The notes under the pieces: generated by a model
What the model saw: the letters and a program-made list of their open reading frames with translations, nothing else
Databases searched by the model: none
Told to the model about the DNA's origin: nothing
Assembly: GCF_018138385.1 (NCBI RefSeq)
Contig: NZ_JAGSIE010000005.1
Span: 1-64,000 of the forward strand
Source: Allobacillus saliphilus
Lineage (GTDB): Bacteria > Bacillota > Bacilli > Bacillales > Alkalibacillaceae
Direction: 5' to 3'
DNA: 64,000 nucleotides
In this document: piece by piece, positions 56,195 to 64,000 of the stretch
How positions within the stretch are numbered: the first letter of the stretch is position 1
Layout of the letters: each line of letters begins with the position of its first letter
Made by a program: the position numbers and the translations under genes

Positions 56195-56451
56195 ATCAAT
56201 AAATTATTATATATAAACGTTGATGGGAACAGTACTTTATGAGATTGTCCAAAGCGAGCCAGGGAAGGTGTGAGCCTGGTGACTTCAAATAAAGGAAGAT
56301 CATCCCTGAGTTTTCAAGTCGAAAGAAAGTAGGCTTGAACGTATTGTTCACGTTACGAACGAACGAGTGGAGCGGAAAAATTTTCTGTTCAATTAGGGTG
56401 GTAACGCGAGCTTTCTCGTCCCTTTATAGGGGATGAGAAGGCTTTTTTTAT
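56195..56451 (+). promoter_or_regulatory. T-box riboswitch (isoleucine) with terminator
   Basis: The conserved T-box AATTAGGGTGGTAACGCG lies at 56391-56408. The overlapping terminator pairs AGCTTTCTCGTCCC with GGGGATGAGAAGGCT and ends in seven T (to 56451). Stem I occupies about 56200-56340. AUC at 56299-56301, followed by A, is the likely specifier for uncharged tRNA-Ile. Uncharged tRNA favours the antiterminator and allows ileS transcription. Confidence 0.92.
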
Positions 56452-56484
56452 TTGTTTTAAATGAAGCTATAGAGGAGGATAATA

Positions 56485-59241
56485 ATGAGTTATAAAGATA
56501 CATTACACATGCCGCAAACGGATTTTCCGATGCGTGGAAACTTACCAAAACGCGAACCAGAAATGCAACAACAATGGGAAGAACAACAAATCTACCAAAA
56601 AGTTCAAGAAAGAACAAAAGATCGACCAAAGTTCATCTTGCATGATGGTCCTCCGTACGCAAATGGTGATTTGCACATGGGCCATGCCTTGAACAAAGTA
56701 TTAAAGGATATTATTGTTCGACATAAATCAATGAATGGTTATGATGCTCCGTATGTCCCTGGTTGGGATACTCACGGTTTACCGATCGAAGTCGCATTAA
56801 CAAAAAAGAAAAAAATTAATCGGAAAGAAATGTCTCCAGCGGAGTTTCGTAAACTTTGTGAAGAGTATGCGTTGCAGCAAATTGACAATCAACGAACACA
56901 GTTCAAACAAATTGGTGTTCGTGGTGACTGGGATAATCCATATATTACACTTCGACCAGACTTTGAAGCGAATCAAATTAAAGTCTTTGGTGAAATGGCG
57001 AAACGTGGTTATATTTATAAGGGTAAAAAACCAGTCTATTGGTCCCCGTCATCAGAATCAGCACTAGCTGAAGCGGAAATCGAATACCAAGATAAGCGTT
57101 CTCCATCAATCTACGTCGCATTTAATGTAACAGATGGAAAAGGTGTACTGGATGGAGATGAGAAATTCATCATCTGGACGACAACTCCATGGACGATTCC
57201 TGCGAACTTGGCGATTGCTATACATCCTGAACTGACATACGTGTTAGTTTCGGTTAATGGCGAGAAATATATCATTGCAGAAGAATTAATTGACGAAGTC
57301 GCTGAAAAGTTGGAATGGAATTCTCCAGAAGTTCAGAAGACTTGGAAGGGCTCCGAGCTTGAAAATATTGTAGCTAAGCATCCTTTCTATGATCGAGATT
57401 CTTTAGTCATTCTCGGTGATCACGTCACAACAGATGCAGGTACCGGTTGTGTGCATACAGCACCAGGTCACGGTGAAGATGACTTTTGGGTAGCGAAACA
57501 ATATGGTTTAGAAGCGCTCAGTCCTGTTGATGATAAAGGTGTTTTCACGGATGAGGCGCCAGGCTTCGAAGGTGAGTTTTATGATAAAGCAAATAAATCC
57601 ATCACCGAAAAATTAGAAGAAACAGGTGCATTGTTACACTTGGAATTTATTACACACTCTTATCCGCATGATTGGCGAACAAAGAAGCCGACAATTTTCC
57701 GAGCAACTTCTCAATGGTTTGCTTCCATTAAAGATTTCCGTGATGATATCTTAAGTGAAATCAAAAATGTGAAGTGGCATCCACATTGGGGTGAGACCCG
57801 TATGTGGAACATGGTGAAGGATCGTGAAGATTGGTGTATTTCTAGACAGCGAGTTTGGGGTGTGCCGATTCCTGTATTCTACGGGGAGACAGGCGAGCCA
57901 ATAATTACGGATGAAACGATTGAACACGTCGCTGAATTGTTCCGTGAACATGGTTCAAACGTTTGGTTCGAACGTGAGGCGAAAGACTTGCTTCCAGAAG
58001 GATTTACACACCCTTCAAGTCCAAATGGTGAATTTACAAAGGAAACAGACATTATGGATGTTTGGTTCGATTCAGGTTCTACCCACCAAGGTGTGCTTGA
58101 AGAAAGAGAAGAATTACAACGTCCTGCTGATTTATACCTTGAAGGTTCAGATCAGTATCGTGGCTGGTTTAACTCCTCTTTATCAACAGCTGTAGCCGTC
58201 ACAGGCAAAGCTCCTTATAAAGGAATTTTAAGCCACGGATTTACACTAGATGGCCAAGGTCGTAAGATGAGTAAGTCCATGGGTAATGTCATTGTACCTT
58301 CTAAACTAATGAAGCAGTATGGTGCCGATATTCTTCGTTTGTGGGTCGCCAGTGCGGATTATTCCGGAGACGTACGTATTTCAGATGACATTATGAAGCA
58401 AGTAGCAGAAGTATATAGAAAGATCCGAAATACAATCCGTTTCTTACTCGGAAACTTGAATGATTTTGATCCAGCAAAACATGCACTATCCTATGAGGAA
58501 CTAGAAGAAGTCGATCAGTTTATGTATATTCGTCTACAAGAGACAATTGATAAAGTGAAAAAAGCTTACGATGCGTATGATTTCTCTGTTATTTATCATA
58601 CAATCAGCAATTATGCTACCGTTGATCTAAGTTCATTCTATATGGATTTTGCAAAAGATATTTTATATATCGAAAAAGCTGATCATCCAAGAAGAAGAAG
58701 TATTCAAACGGTTTACTATGAAATTGTTGTTAGCTTAACTAAGCTGTTGTCACCAATTCTTTCACATACGATGGACGAAGCTTGGTCCTATATTCCAGGA
58801 GTTGAAGAAGAAAGTGTTCAGCTAACAGACTTACCGGAGGCCAAGCACCCTGAAAATGCCGACGCTGTCAAAGAGAAATGGGCAGCATTGATGGAAGTGC
58901 GAGAAGATGTATTAAAAGCATTGGAAGAAGCACGTGCGGATAAAGTGATTGGTAAATCACTAGAAGCGCTTGTAACAATCGTACCAAAAGATGAAAAAAC
59001 CTTTGATCTCTTAAAAGAGACAGAGAACTTGCATCAATACTTCATTGTTTCCGAAGTACGACTAGAGGAAGCTAATCATTTGGCTAAGGCTTACGAGCGT
59101 GTATCGGTCGCTGTTGAAGAACATCCAGGCGAAAAGTGTCAACGCTGCTGGGTATCTTCAGAAACAATCGGCAACGATCCAAATTATCCAGATCTATGTG
59201 AACGTTGTGCACCAATCGTTGAAGACATGAGAAGTGAATAG
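56485..59241 (+). CDS. ileS: Isoleucyl-tRNA synthetase
   Basis: IleS charges tRNA-Ile and edits valine. The 918-residue protein has the class I motifs HMGH (64-67, in [13 protein letters not shown]) and KMSKS (594-598), the CP1 editing domain between them, and a C-terminal zinc finger with C885, C888, C905 and C908. The bacterial-type zinc finger and length match B. subtilis IleS. AGAGGAGG precedes the ATG. Confidence 0.98.
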   Translation: MSYKDTLHMPQTDFPMRGNLPKREPEMQQQWEEQQIYQKVQERTKDRPKFILHDGPPYANGDLHMGHALNKVLKDIIVRHKSMNGYDAPYVPGWDTHGLPIEVALTKKKKINRKEMSPAEFRKLCEEYALQQIDNQRTQFKQIGVRGDWDNPYITLRPDFEANQIKVFGEMAKRGYIYKGKKPVYWSPSSESALAEAEIEYQDKRSPSIYVAFNVTDGKGVLDGDEKFIIWTTTPWTIPANLAIAIHPELTYVLVSVNGEKYIIAEELIDEVAEKLEWNSPEVQKTWKGSELENIVAKHPFYDRDSLVILGDHVTTDAGTGCVHTAPGHGEDDFWVAKQYGLEALSPVDDKGVFTDEAPGFEGEFYDKANKSITEKLEETGALLHLEFITHSYPHDWRTKKPTIFRATSQWFASIKDFRDDILSEIKNVKWHPHWGETRMWNMVKDREDWCISRQRVWGVPIPVFYGETGEPIITDETIEHVAELFREHGSNVWFEREAKDLLPEGFTHPSSPNGEFTKETDIMDVWFDSGSTHQGVLEEREELQRPADLYLEGSDQYRGWFNSSLSTAVAVTGKAPYKGILSHGFTLDGQGRKMSKSMGNVIVPSKLMKQYGADILRLWVASADYSGDVRISDDIMKQVAEVYRKIRNTIRFLLGNLNDFDPAKHALSYEELEEVDQFMYIRLQETIDKVKKAYDAYDFSVIYHTISNYATVDLSSFYMDFAKDILYIEKADHPRRRSIQTVYYEIVVSLTKLLSPILSHTMDEAWSYIPGVEEESVQLTDLPEAKHPENADAVKEKWAALMEVREDVLKALEEARADKVIGKSLEALVTIVPKDEKTFDLLKETENLHQYFIVSEVRLEEANHLAKAYERVSVAVEEHPGEKCQRCWVSSETIGNDPNYPDLCERCAPIVEDMRSE

Positions 59242-59287
59242 TTGCCGTTGATATAAGGCGCTATGAAAAATTTACAGAAGACATGAG

Positions 59288-59329
59288 AACCCGAACGATT
59301 TAGGCGTAAATAAATCGTTCGGGTTTTCT
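59288..59329 (+). terminator. Terminator of ileS
   Basis: AACCCGAACGATTTA pairs with TAAATCGTTCGGGTT around GGCGTAAA, followed by TTCTGTTT. A 13-bp sequence from the ileS 3' end (GAAGACATGAGAA at 59221) is repeated just before it at 59277, a small local duplication. Confidence 0.92.
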
Positions 59330-59514
59330 GTTTGATATTTTCTCTATTGGCTCTAATTTGTTGGGGGAAGTACGCAACTGAGGGTAGGTTACGATGAAAG
59401 CCGTTGTTCTCAGGCGATTCGCTTACGGCGGGTGCTTGTACCCAAAGGATATAAGGCGACATCTGTGATCAATCACAGTGTGTGTCGGGGCGTTTTAATG
59501 CTAGTTCTTAGAGC

Positions 59515-59682
59515 TTCAGTGTTAAATAGGCTGTATTCAGTGTTAAATCGCGTTGCTTCAGGGTTAATTCGTGATGCTTCAGGGTTAATTCGCAATCCTT
59601 CAGGGTTAATTAATGAATCTTCAGGGTTAAATCGCAAACCTTCAGTGTATATCTACAAACCTTTTGTATACGCCTATTGTCA
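59515..59682 (+). repeat. Tract of seven to eight 21-bp repeats (locus 2) between ileS and lspA
   Basis: Units start at 59515 and every 21 bases to 59641, with a decayed copy at 59662. The consensus is TTCAGGGTTAATTCGNNATGC. The plus-strand frame reads heptapeptides such as SGLIRDA and SGLINES. The rest of the 59330-59892 gap shows no gene; ylyA, which lies between ileS and lspA in B. subtilis, is absent. Confidence 0.88.
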
Positions 59683-59838
59683 CGATCATTTGCTATCTTG
59701 TACTGCACTTTAAAAAACACTAGCACCATTCGAATGTTTAACAGACTACTCGGTTGATGCTGTTTTTGCGTTCATTCACTAACTCGATCGATAGCTTCTT
59801 TCAAGTTCATTTATTTAACAGGCAACTCACATTTTTTA

Positions 59839-59867
59839 TCGAATGCATGATTGTATTGTGCTACAAT
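59839..59867 (+). promoter_or_regulatory. Promoter upstream of lspA (extended -10)
   Basis: TGCTACAAT (59859-59867) is a near-perfect -10 with the TGn extension; TCGAAT at 59839-59844 is a weak -35 at 17 bp. It is 26 bases upstream of the lspA start. Confidence 0.55.
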
Positions 59868-59892
59868 CAAAGAGTGGAAGGAGCGAATCAAG

Positions 59893-60366
59893 GTGTTTAA
59901 ATACTACATACTTGCATTATTTTTAATAGCAATCGACCAAGTGACAAAGTATATAGTTGTTACCAGAATGGAAATCGGTGAGCAACTAGAGTTAATGCCA
60001 AACTTTTTGTATTTTACTTCTCATAGAAATAGCGGAGCAGCCTGGGGAATATTGGAAGGGCAAATGTGGTTTTTTTACATCGTTACAATCGTTGTAGTTG
60101 GTGTAGTAGTTTACTTTATTCAGACAAATCGTGACCAACCGATGCTGCAATTAGGTTTCTCTTTTATTCTAGGTGGAGCAATCGGTAATTTCATCGATCG
60201 AATTTTATTTCAAGAAGTTGTCGACTTCATCGACGTTTATATTTTTGATTATAATTTTCCGATTTTTAATATCGCAGACTCAGCTTTAACAATCGGAGTA
60301 ATTCTAATTATCATTCTCATTTTATTTGAAGACTCTAATGGAAAAGGGAAGATAAAGAATGGCTAA
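59893..60366 (+). CDS. lspA: Signal peptidase II (lipoprotein signal peptidase) LspA
   Basis: LspA cleaves signal peptides from lipoproteins such as CtaC and AppA in this window. The 157-residue protein has four helices and the catalytic aspartates in GNFIDRI and FNIADSA. GTG at 59893 is chosen because AAGGAG lies nine bases upstream; the frame is open to 59851 without a ribosome site. It overlaps rluD by eight bases. Confidence 0.95.
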   Translation: MFKYYILALFLIAIDQVTKYIVVTRMEIGEQLELMPNFLYFTSHRNSGAAWGILEGQMWFFYIVTIVVVGVVVYFIQTNRDQPMLQLGFSFILGGAIGNFIDRILFQEVVDFIDVYIFDYNFPIFNIADSALTIGVILIIILILFEDSNGKGKIKNG

Positions 60367-61267
60367 ACAATCTGTTCAAGTAGAAGAACAATTCCATACA
60401 ACCCGACTGGACAAGTTATTGACGACATTAAATCCAGAAGAATCACGAAGCCAAATTCAATCATGGATTAAAGATGGATTAGTACAAGTAAATGGAAAAA
60501 AAGCAAAAACAAATTATCGGTGTCAGCAAGGTGACTTGATTGAATGGGAAATACCAGAAGAGGAAGTATTCGAATTAAAACCACAATCAATGGATTTGGA
60601 TATTCGTTATGAGGATGACCACTTGTTGGTCGTCAACAAACCAAAAGGGATGGTCGTTCATCCAGCTGCTGGACATTCAGACGGTACGCTTGTAAACGGT
60701 TTGATTGCTCATACGAAGCTTTCTGACATTAATGGGGATTTTCGCCCTGGAATCGTTCACCGTTTGGATAAAGATACGAGCGGGTTAATGGTTGTGGCTA
60801 AAACGAATGATGCCCACGAAAAGCTTGCGACGATGTTAAGGGAGCGAAATGTCAAACGGCAATATCAAGCGATTGTTCATGGAGAAATCGAACATGAGTT
60901 AGGTACCATTGAAGCGCCGATCAGTAGAGATCCGAGCGACCGCAAACGAATGGCAGTCGTTGATCATGGCAAAGAAGCGATTACTCATTTCCGTGTTCAT
61001 GAACGTTTTCCGAATTACACTCATGTCGTTTGCGATTTGGAAACAGGTCGGACGCATCAAATACGTGTCCATTTTAAATACATCGGTTTTCCGATTGTCG
61101 GAGATCCCAAGTATGGTCCAAGAAAGACGTTGAATACAGAAGGACAAGCTTTACATGCTAGACGGTTAGAGTTCAACCATCCGATTACGTCAGAGAAAAT
61201 TATTGTGACAGCTGATGCACCGGCTATTTTTCAAGAGACTTTGAAGGAAATTGATCGGAGACCTTGA
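60359..61267 (+). CDS. rluD: Pseudouridine synthase RluD/YlyB
   Basis: A 302-residue RluA-family pseudouridine synthase with an N-terminal S4 domain (about 15-75) and the catalytic-Asp motif HRLDKDTSG. Closest by position to B. subtilis YlyB; the target is probably helix 69 of 23S rRNA but this is not proven. GGGAAG lies before the ATG, which is inside the lspA 3' end. The pyr promoter overlaps its stop codon. Confidence 0.92.
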   Translation: MAKQSVQVEEQFHTTRLDKLLTTLNPEESRSQIQSWIKDGLVQVNGKKAKTNYRCQQGDLIEWEIPEEEVFELKPQSMDLDIRYEDDHLLVVNKPKGMVVHPAAGHSDGTLVNGLIAHTKLSDINGDFRPGIVHRLDKDTSGLMVVAKTNDAHEKLATMLRERNVKRQYQAIVHGEIEHELGTIEAPISRDPSDRKRMAVVDHGKEAITHFRVHERFPNYTHVVCDLETGRTHQIRVHFKYIGFPIVGDPKYGPRKTLNTEGQALHARRLEFNHPITSEKIIVTADAPAIFQETLKEIDRRP

Positions 61268-61291
61268 CTTTTTTTCAGAAGCGAGTAAAAT
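61264..61291 (+). promoter_or_regulatory. Sigma-A promoter of pyrR-pyrP
   Basis: TTGACT (61264-61269), a 16-bp spacer and TAAAAT (61286-61291). Transcription would start near 61298, just ahead of the PyrR-binding loop. Confidence 0.7.
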
Positions 61292-61297
61292 TAACGG

Positions 61298-61419
61298 TAA
61301 GTATAGTGAACCTTTAAGAATGATCCTGTGAGATCAGCAAGGTGACGGATAAACCTAACCAAAATTTTTTGTGCGGTGAAAAATCCTCTTTTGTCATCTT
61401 GTGGCAAAAGAGTTTTTTT
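61298..61419 (+). promoter_or_regulatory. PyrR-binding attenuator upstream of pyrR
   Basis: GATCCTGTGAGATC followed by AGCAAGG (from 61322) matches the PyrR anti-antiterminator loop. The terminator pairs CTCTTTTG (61386 on) with CAAAAGAG (to 61412), followed by seven T. With UMP bound, PyrR should hold the loop and let the terminator form. Confidence 0.88.
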
Positions 61420-61451
61420 ATGCCTTAAAGCCGTTCTTTATTTTGAGGTGA

Positions 61452-62012
<561 letters not shown>

Positions 62013-62035
62013 ATGAAACATGTTGAAACAATAAA

Positions 62036-62147
62036 AATGAAAGGCCTTTAAATCTCAGTCCAGAGAGGCTGGCAAGGTCGCATAAGGAAACGTATGCGGG
62101 GTCCGTATGACGTCTACCCTCTTTGCGACCAGCAGAGAGTTTTTTTT
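62036..62147 (+). promoter_or_regulatory. PyrR-binding attenuator upstream of pyrP
   Basis: AGTCCAGAGAGGCTGGCAAGG at 62057-62077 is split as AGTCCAGAGAGGCT plus GGCAAGG and is an almost perfect PyrR site. The terminator pairs CTCTTTGC (62119-62126) with GCAGAGAG (62132-62139), then eight T. Confidence 0.93.
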
Positions 62148-62180
62148 ATGGTCAAAATTACAAGTCGGAGGGGTAAAACG

Positions 62181-63554
62181 ATGTCAAATCAAGAAAAAGT
62201 ATTGGATATTCACGATGTACCTAAATGGAACCAGTGGTTGATTCTTAGCTTGCAACACATTTTTGCCATGTTCGGAGCTACAATTCTCGTACCATTTTTA
62301 ACGGAAATGCCACCAAACGTAGCTTTGATAACTAGTGGACTAGGAACACTTGCTTATATCTTTATTACAAAAGGAAGAATACCAGCATACTTAGGATCCA
62401 GTTTTGCGTTCATCGCGCCGATTATTGCTGCAAGTATGGCAGATGGACTTGCTGGAGCGATGGTAGGTGCCTTCCTCGCAGGTATTGTCTACGGAATAGT
62501 TGCCTTGTTAATTTCATTAAGTGGTGTAAATTGGTTACTGTATCTTTTGCCACCTGTTGTCGTAGGACCAGTTATTATGGTCATTGGACTTGGATTAGCA
62601 CCGACAGCCATTGAAATGGCCATGTATGATGGCGAAGGAAATTACAGTACAACTTATATATTAATTGCGCTTATCACATTGAGTATTACAGTAATCGCAT
62701 CGATATTCTTTAAAGGATTTTTTAACTTAATTCCTATTTTAATCGGAATTGTAGGTGGTTATGTTTCTGCTTTGTTAATGGGGGCAGTTGATACGACAAA
62801 TTTGCAGGCAAGCTGGAATGAGTTAACATCCAGTTCCTCCATTGGTGAATTTTTTGGAGCATTAATCGCTAAACCTGATTTTCTAATTCCGTTCGTTGAT
62901 TATGCGCCAATAGATGTACTAAGCTTTTCTATCGTTGCAATCATGGTACCTGTAGCTCTTGTCACGATTACGGAACATATCGGAGATCAAATGGTGTTAT
63001 CAAAAATCGCTGAACGTAATTTTTTAAAAGATCCAGGTTTGCATAAATCGATATTAGGCGATGGTGTGGCAACAATGATTGCATCTGTATTAGGTGGACC
63101 ACCGAATACAACTTATGGTGAAAACATCGGTGTTCTAGCAATTACGCGTGTATTCAGTGTGTTTGTCATCGGAGGAGCAGCCGTTTTAGCAATCACCTTT
63201 GGCTTTATTGACCTCGTTTCCGTTTTAATCGAGTCAATACCAACCCCAGTCATGGGTGGGGTGTCCATTCTGTTATTTGGAATTATCGCATCAAGTGGAC
63301 TACGTATGTTAATCGATAATAATATTGACCTAGGAAAGAAACGAAACTTAATTATCTCTTCTGTCATTCTTGTGATCGGTGTCGGTGGTGCGTTTATTCA
63401 AATTAACGACAACGTACAAATTGCAGGAATGGCACTTGCAGCGATTATTGGAGTAATTTTAAATCTAATCTTACCTGGAAGAGACAAAGTTCAAGAAACA
63501 GAGGGAATGTTCGAATCTGAGGAAAATAATAAAGGATCTAGGAATGTAAGCTGA
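62181..63554 (+). CDS. pyrP: Uracil permease PyrP
   Basis: A uracil:proton symporter of the NCS2 family, 457 residues and about 14 helices. Family motifs include LSLQHIFAMFGATILVP near residue 22, and GDGVATMIASVLGGPPNTTYGENIG near 294 spans the substrate-binding helix. ATG at 62181 follows GGAGGGG; the frame is open upstream through the attenuator, which is not translated. It is the last gene of this pyr transcript. Confidence 0.96.
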   Translation: MSNQEKVLDIHDVPKWNQWLILSLQHIFAMFGATILVPFLTEMPPNVALITSGLGTLAYIFITKGRIPAYLGSSFAFIAPIIAASMADGLAGAMVGAFLAGIVYGIVALLISLSGVNWLLYLLPPVVVGPVIMVIGLGLAPTAIEMAMYDGEGNYSTTYILIALITLSITVIASIFFKGFFNLIPILIGIVGGYVSALLMGAVDTTNLQASWNELTSSSSIGEFFGALIAKPDFLIPFVDYAPIDVLSFSIVAIMVPVALVTITEHIGDQMVLSKIAERNFLKDPGLHKSILGDGVATMIASVLGGPPNTTYGENIGVLAITRVFSVFVIGGAAVLAITFGFIDLVSVLIESIPTPVMGGVSILLFGIIASSGLRMLIDNNIDLGKKRNLIISSVILVIGVGGAFIQINDNVQIAGMALAAIIGVILNLILPGRDKVQETEGMFESEENNKGSRNVS

Positions 63555-63580
63555 AAATGAGAAAATCCGCTGAATGATTT

Positions 63581-63635
63581 AATTCGTACTGGGATGCTTG
63601 CAGAAGATATATGCATCCCAGTATGAATTTTTTAA
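63581..63635 (+). terminator. Strong terminator after pyrP
   Basis: AATTCGTACTGGGATGC (63581-63597) pairs with GCATCCCAGTATGAATT (63613-63629) with one mismatch, followed by TTTT. It ends the transcript before any other pyr gene. Confidence 0.9.
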
Positions 63636-63663
63636 TTGAATACGCTCAGCATGTCGAGTTGCC

Positions 63664-63805
63664 CGACGAACGTATGCAGCCGATCGATCAAGCGCTCTAA
63701 CCGCTCGACAAACGGTTGCAGCCACCCGACAATCGGTTCCAACCGCCCGATAAAATGATTGCAACTACCCGATAATCGGTTCAAGCCGTCCATCATTCGG
63801 TCGAA
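63664..63805 (-). repeat. Tract of six to seven 21-bp repeats (locus 3)
   Basis: The CGA step recurs at 63664, 63685, 63706, 63727 and 63748, all 21 bp apart, then at 63770 after one inserted base. Read on the minus strand the units are TTTATCGGGCGGTTGGAACCG and variants. This shares the core TTTATCGG.CGGyT with the plus-strand tract at 163. Units also contain short dyads (CGGTT..AACCG, CCGAyAATCGG). Confidence 0.85.
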
Positions 63806-63818
63806 TAGACAACGCCTA

Positions 63819-63870
63819 AACGCCCGAATGACAGCAGTGATCGGTCATCCGGGCGTTGAAAAACTTTTTT
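63819..63870. terminator. Hairpin between the repeat tract and the rqcH-like gene
   Basis: AACGCCCG-AATGAC pairs with GTCAT-CCGGGCGTT (63844-63857). On the plus strand GAAAAACTTTTTT follows, so the T tract is seven bases away. It may still serve converging transcription. Confidence 0.5.
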
Positions 63871-63894
63871 ATGATGATGCAAGCGAATCCTGTT

Positions 63895-64000
63895 TTATAA
63901 TTCTTTCATTCTTAATTTATCAATTTCGCTTTCAACGGGTGTTACATAAACCGTCTGTTGGTTGTCATAGGTGACGAATCCTGGTTTTGCGCCATTTGGT
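63895..64000 (-). CDS. rqcH: C-terminal end of a NFACT-family protein, probably RqcH (partial)
   Basis: The last 34 codons are present, reading [20 protein letters not shown] then [14 protein letters not shown] and a stop. The block [16 protein letters not shown] is the typical C terminus of the Rqc2/FbpA (NFACT) family. RqcH adds alanine tails to peptides on stalled 50S subunits. The gene runs leftward from beyond the window. In B. subtilis yloA (rqcH) lies not far after the pyr operon, which fits. Confidence 0.75.
   Translation of the reverse strand, partial: PNGAKPGFVTYDNQQTVYVTPVESEIDKLRMKEL

Noticed and set aside
59432-59713. A 93-residue open frame with SGLIRDA-type repeats
   Set aside because: It is generated by the 21-bp repeat period, lacks a clear ribosome site and has no recognisable domain.
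62094-62180. A longer PyrP starting at 62094 or 62148
   Set aside because: The first would translate the terminator stem and the second lacks a ribosome site; GGAGGGG sits correctly before 62181.

Overview
The window comes from a low-GC (roughly 40% by eye), endospore-forming Gram-positive of the family Bacillaceae. The gene order closely follows the ctaA-to-pyrP segment of the Bacillus subtilis chromosome. The sporulation genes spoVD, spoVE, spoIIGA, sigE and sigG, a caa3-type oxidase operon, bacillithiol synthesis (bshC) and T-box and PyrR attenuators all fit this. The genus cannot be fixed from sequence alone. Several differences from B. subtilis (no murG/murB after spoVE, murF inside the division cluster, no ylyA, no pyrB after pyrP) suggest a relative outside the B. 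subtilis group.

Layout. 1-100: 3' end of a group II intron. 101-424: a 21-bp repeat tract. 465-6867: heme A synthesis (ctaA, ctaB) and the caa3 cytochrome c oxidase subunits (ctaC-F). 7029-12860: an oligopeptide ABC importer in the order appD-F-A-B-C. 13025-14369: an intact IS256-family insertion sequence. 14422-15529: a PadR regulator with its own operator, then a decayed DUF2812 gene and another membrane-protein remnant. 15727-17094: ctaG and a DUF420 gene, which in B. subtilis-like genomes sit next to ctaF; the cta cluster is therefore split by about 8.8 kb of accessory DNA.

17285-31052 is the ylb region: an AI-2E-type permease, yugN-like, ylbD, ylbF, ylbG, a DUF7147-like gene, the ylbH leader RNA, rsmD-coaD, ylbJ, ylbK-ylbL, ylbM (tmcAL), ylbN-rpmF, an enoyl-CoA hydratase next to five 52-bp tandem repeats, an RsfA-type regulator, ylbP and panE. 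31315-49408 is bshC followed by the division and cell-wall cluster mraZ-rsmH-ftsL-pbpB-spoVD-murE-murF-mraY-murD-spoVE-divIB-ftsA-ftsZ. 49625-52137 is spoIIGA-sigE-sigG. 52234-56138 is ylmC-pgeF-ylmE-sepF-ylmG-ylmH-divIVA. 56157-59241 is ileS under a T-box. 59893-63554 is lspA-rluD-pyrR-pyrP with two PyrR attenuators. The right edge holds the last codons of a convergent gene that looks like rqcH.

The genes form a core growth and development block: respiration, tRNA and rRNA maintenance, peptidoglycan precursor synthesis, septum assembly, and the switch to sporulation. The least explained material is intergenic. Three separated tracts share a 21-bp period and a related core (TTTATCGG.CGGyT), and one separate tract has a 52-bp period. 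Other items worth a look are a pair of mutually exclusive hairpins that bury the spoVE ribosome-binding site, perfect Spo0A boxes upstream of divIVA and sigG and between ctaA and ctaB, and a three-half-site PadR operator. I found no CRISPR array, tRNA, rRNA or obvious defence system.
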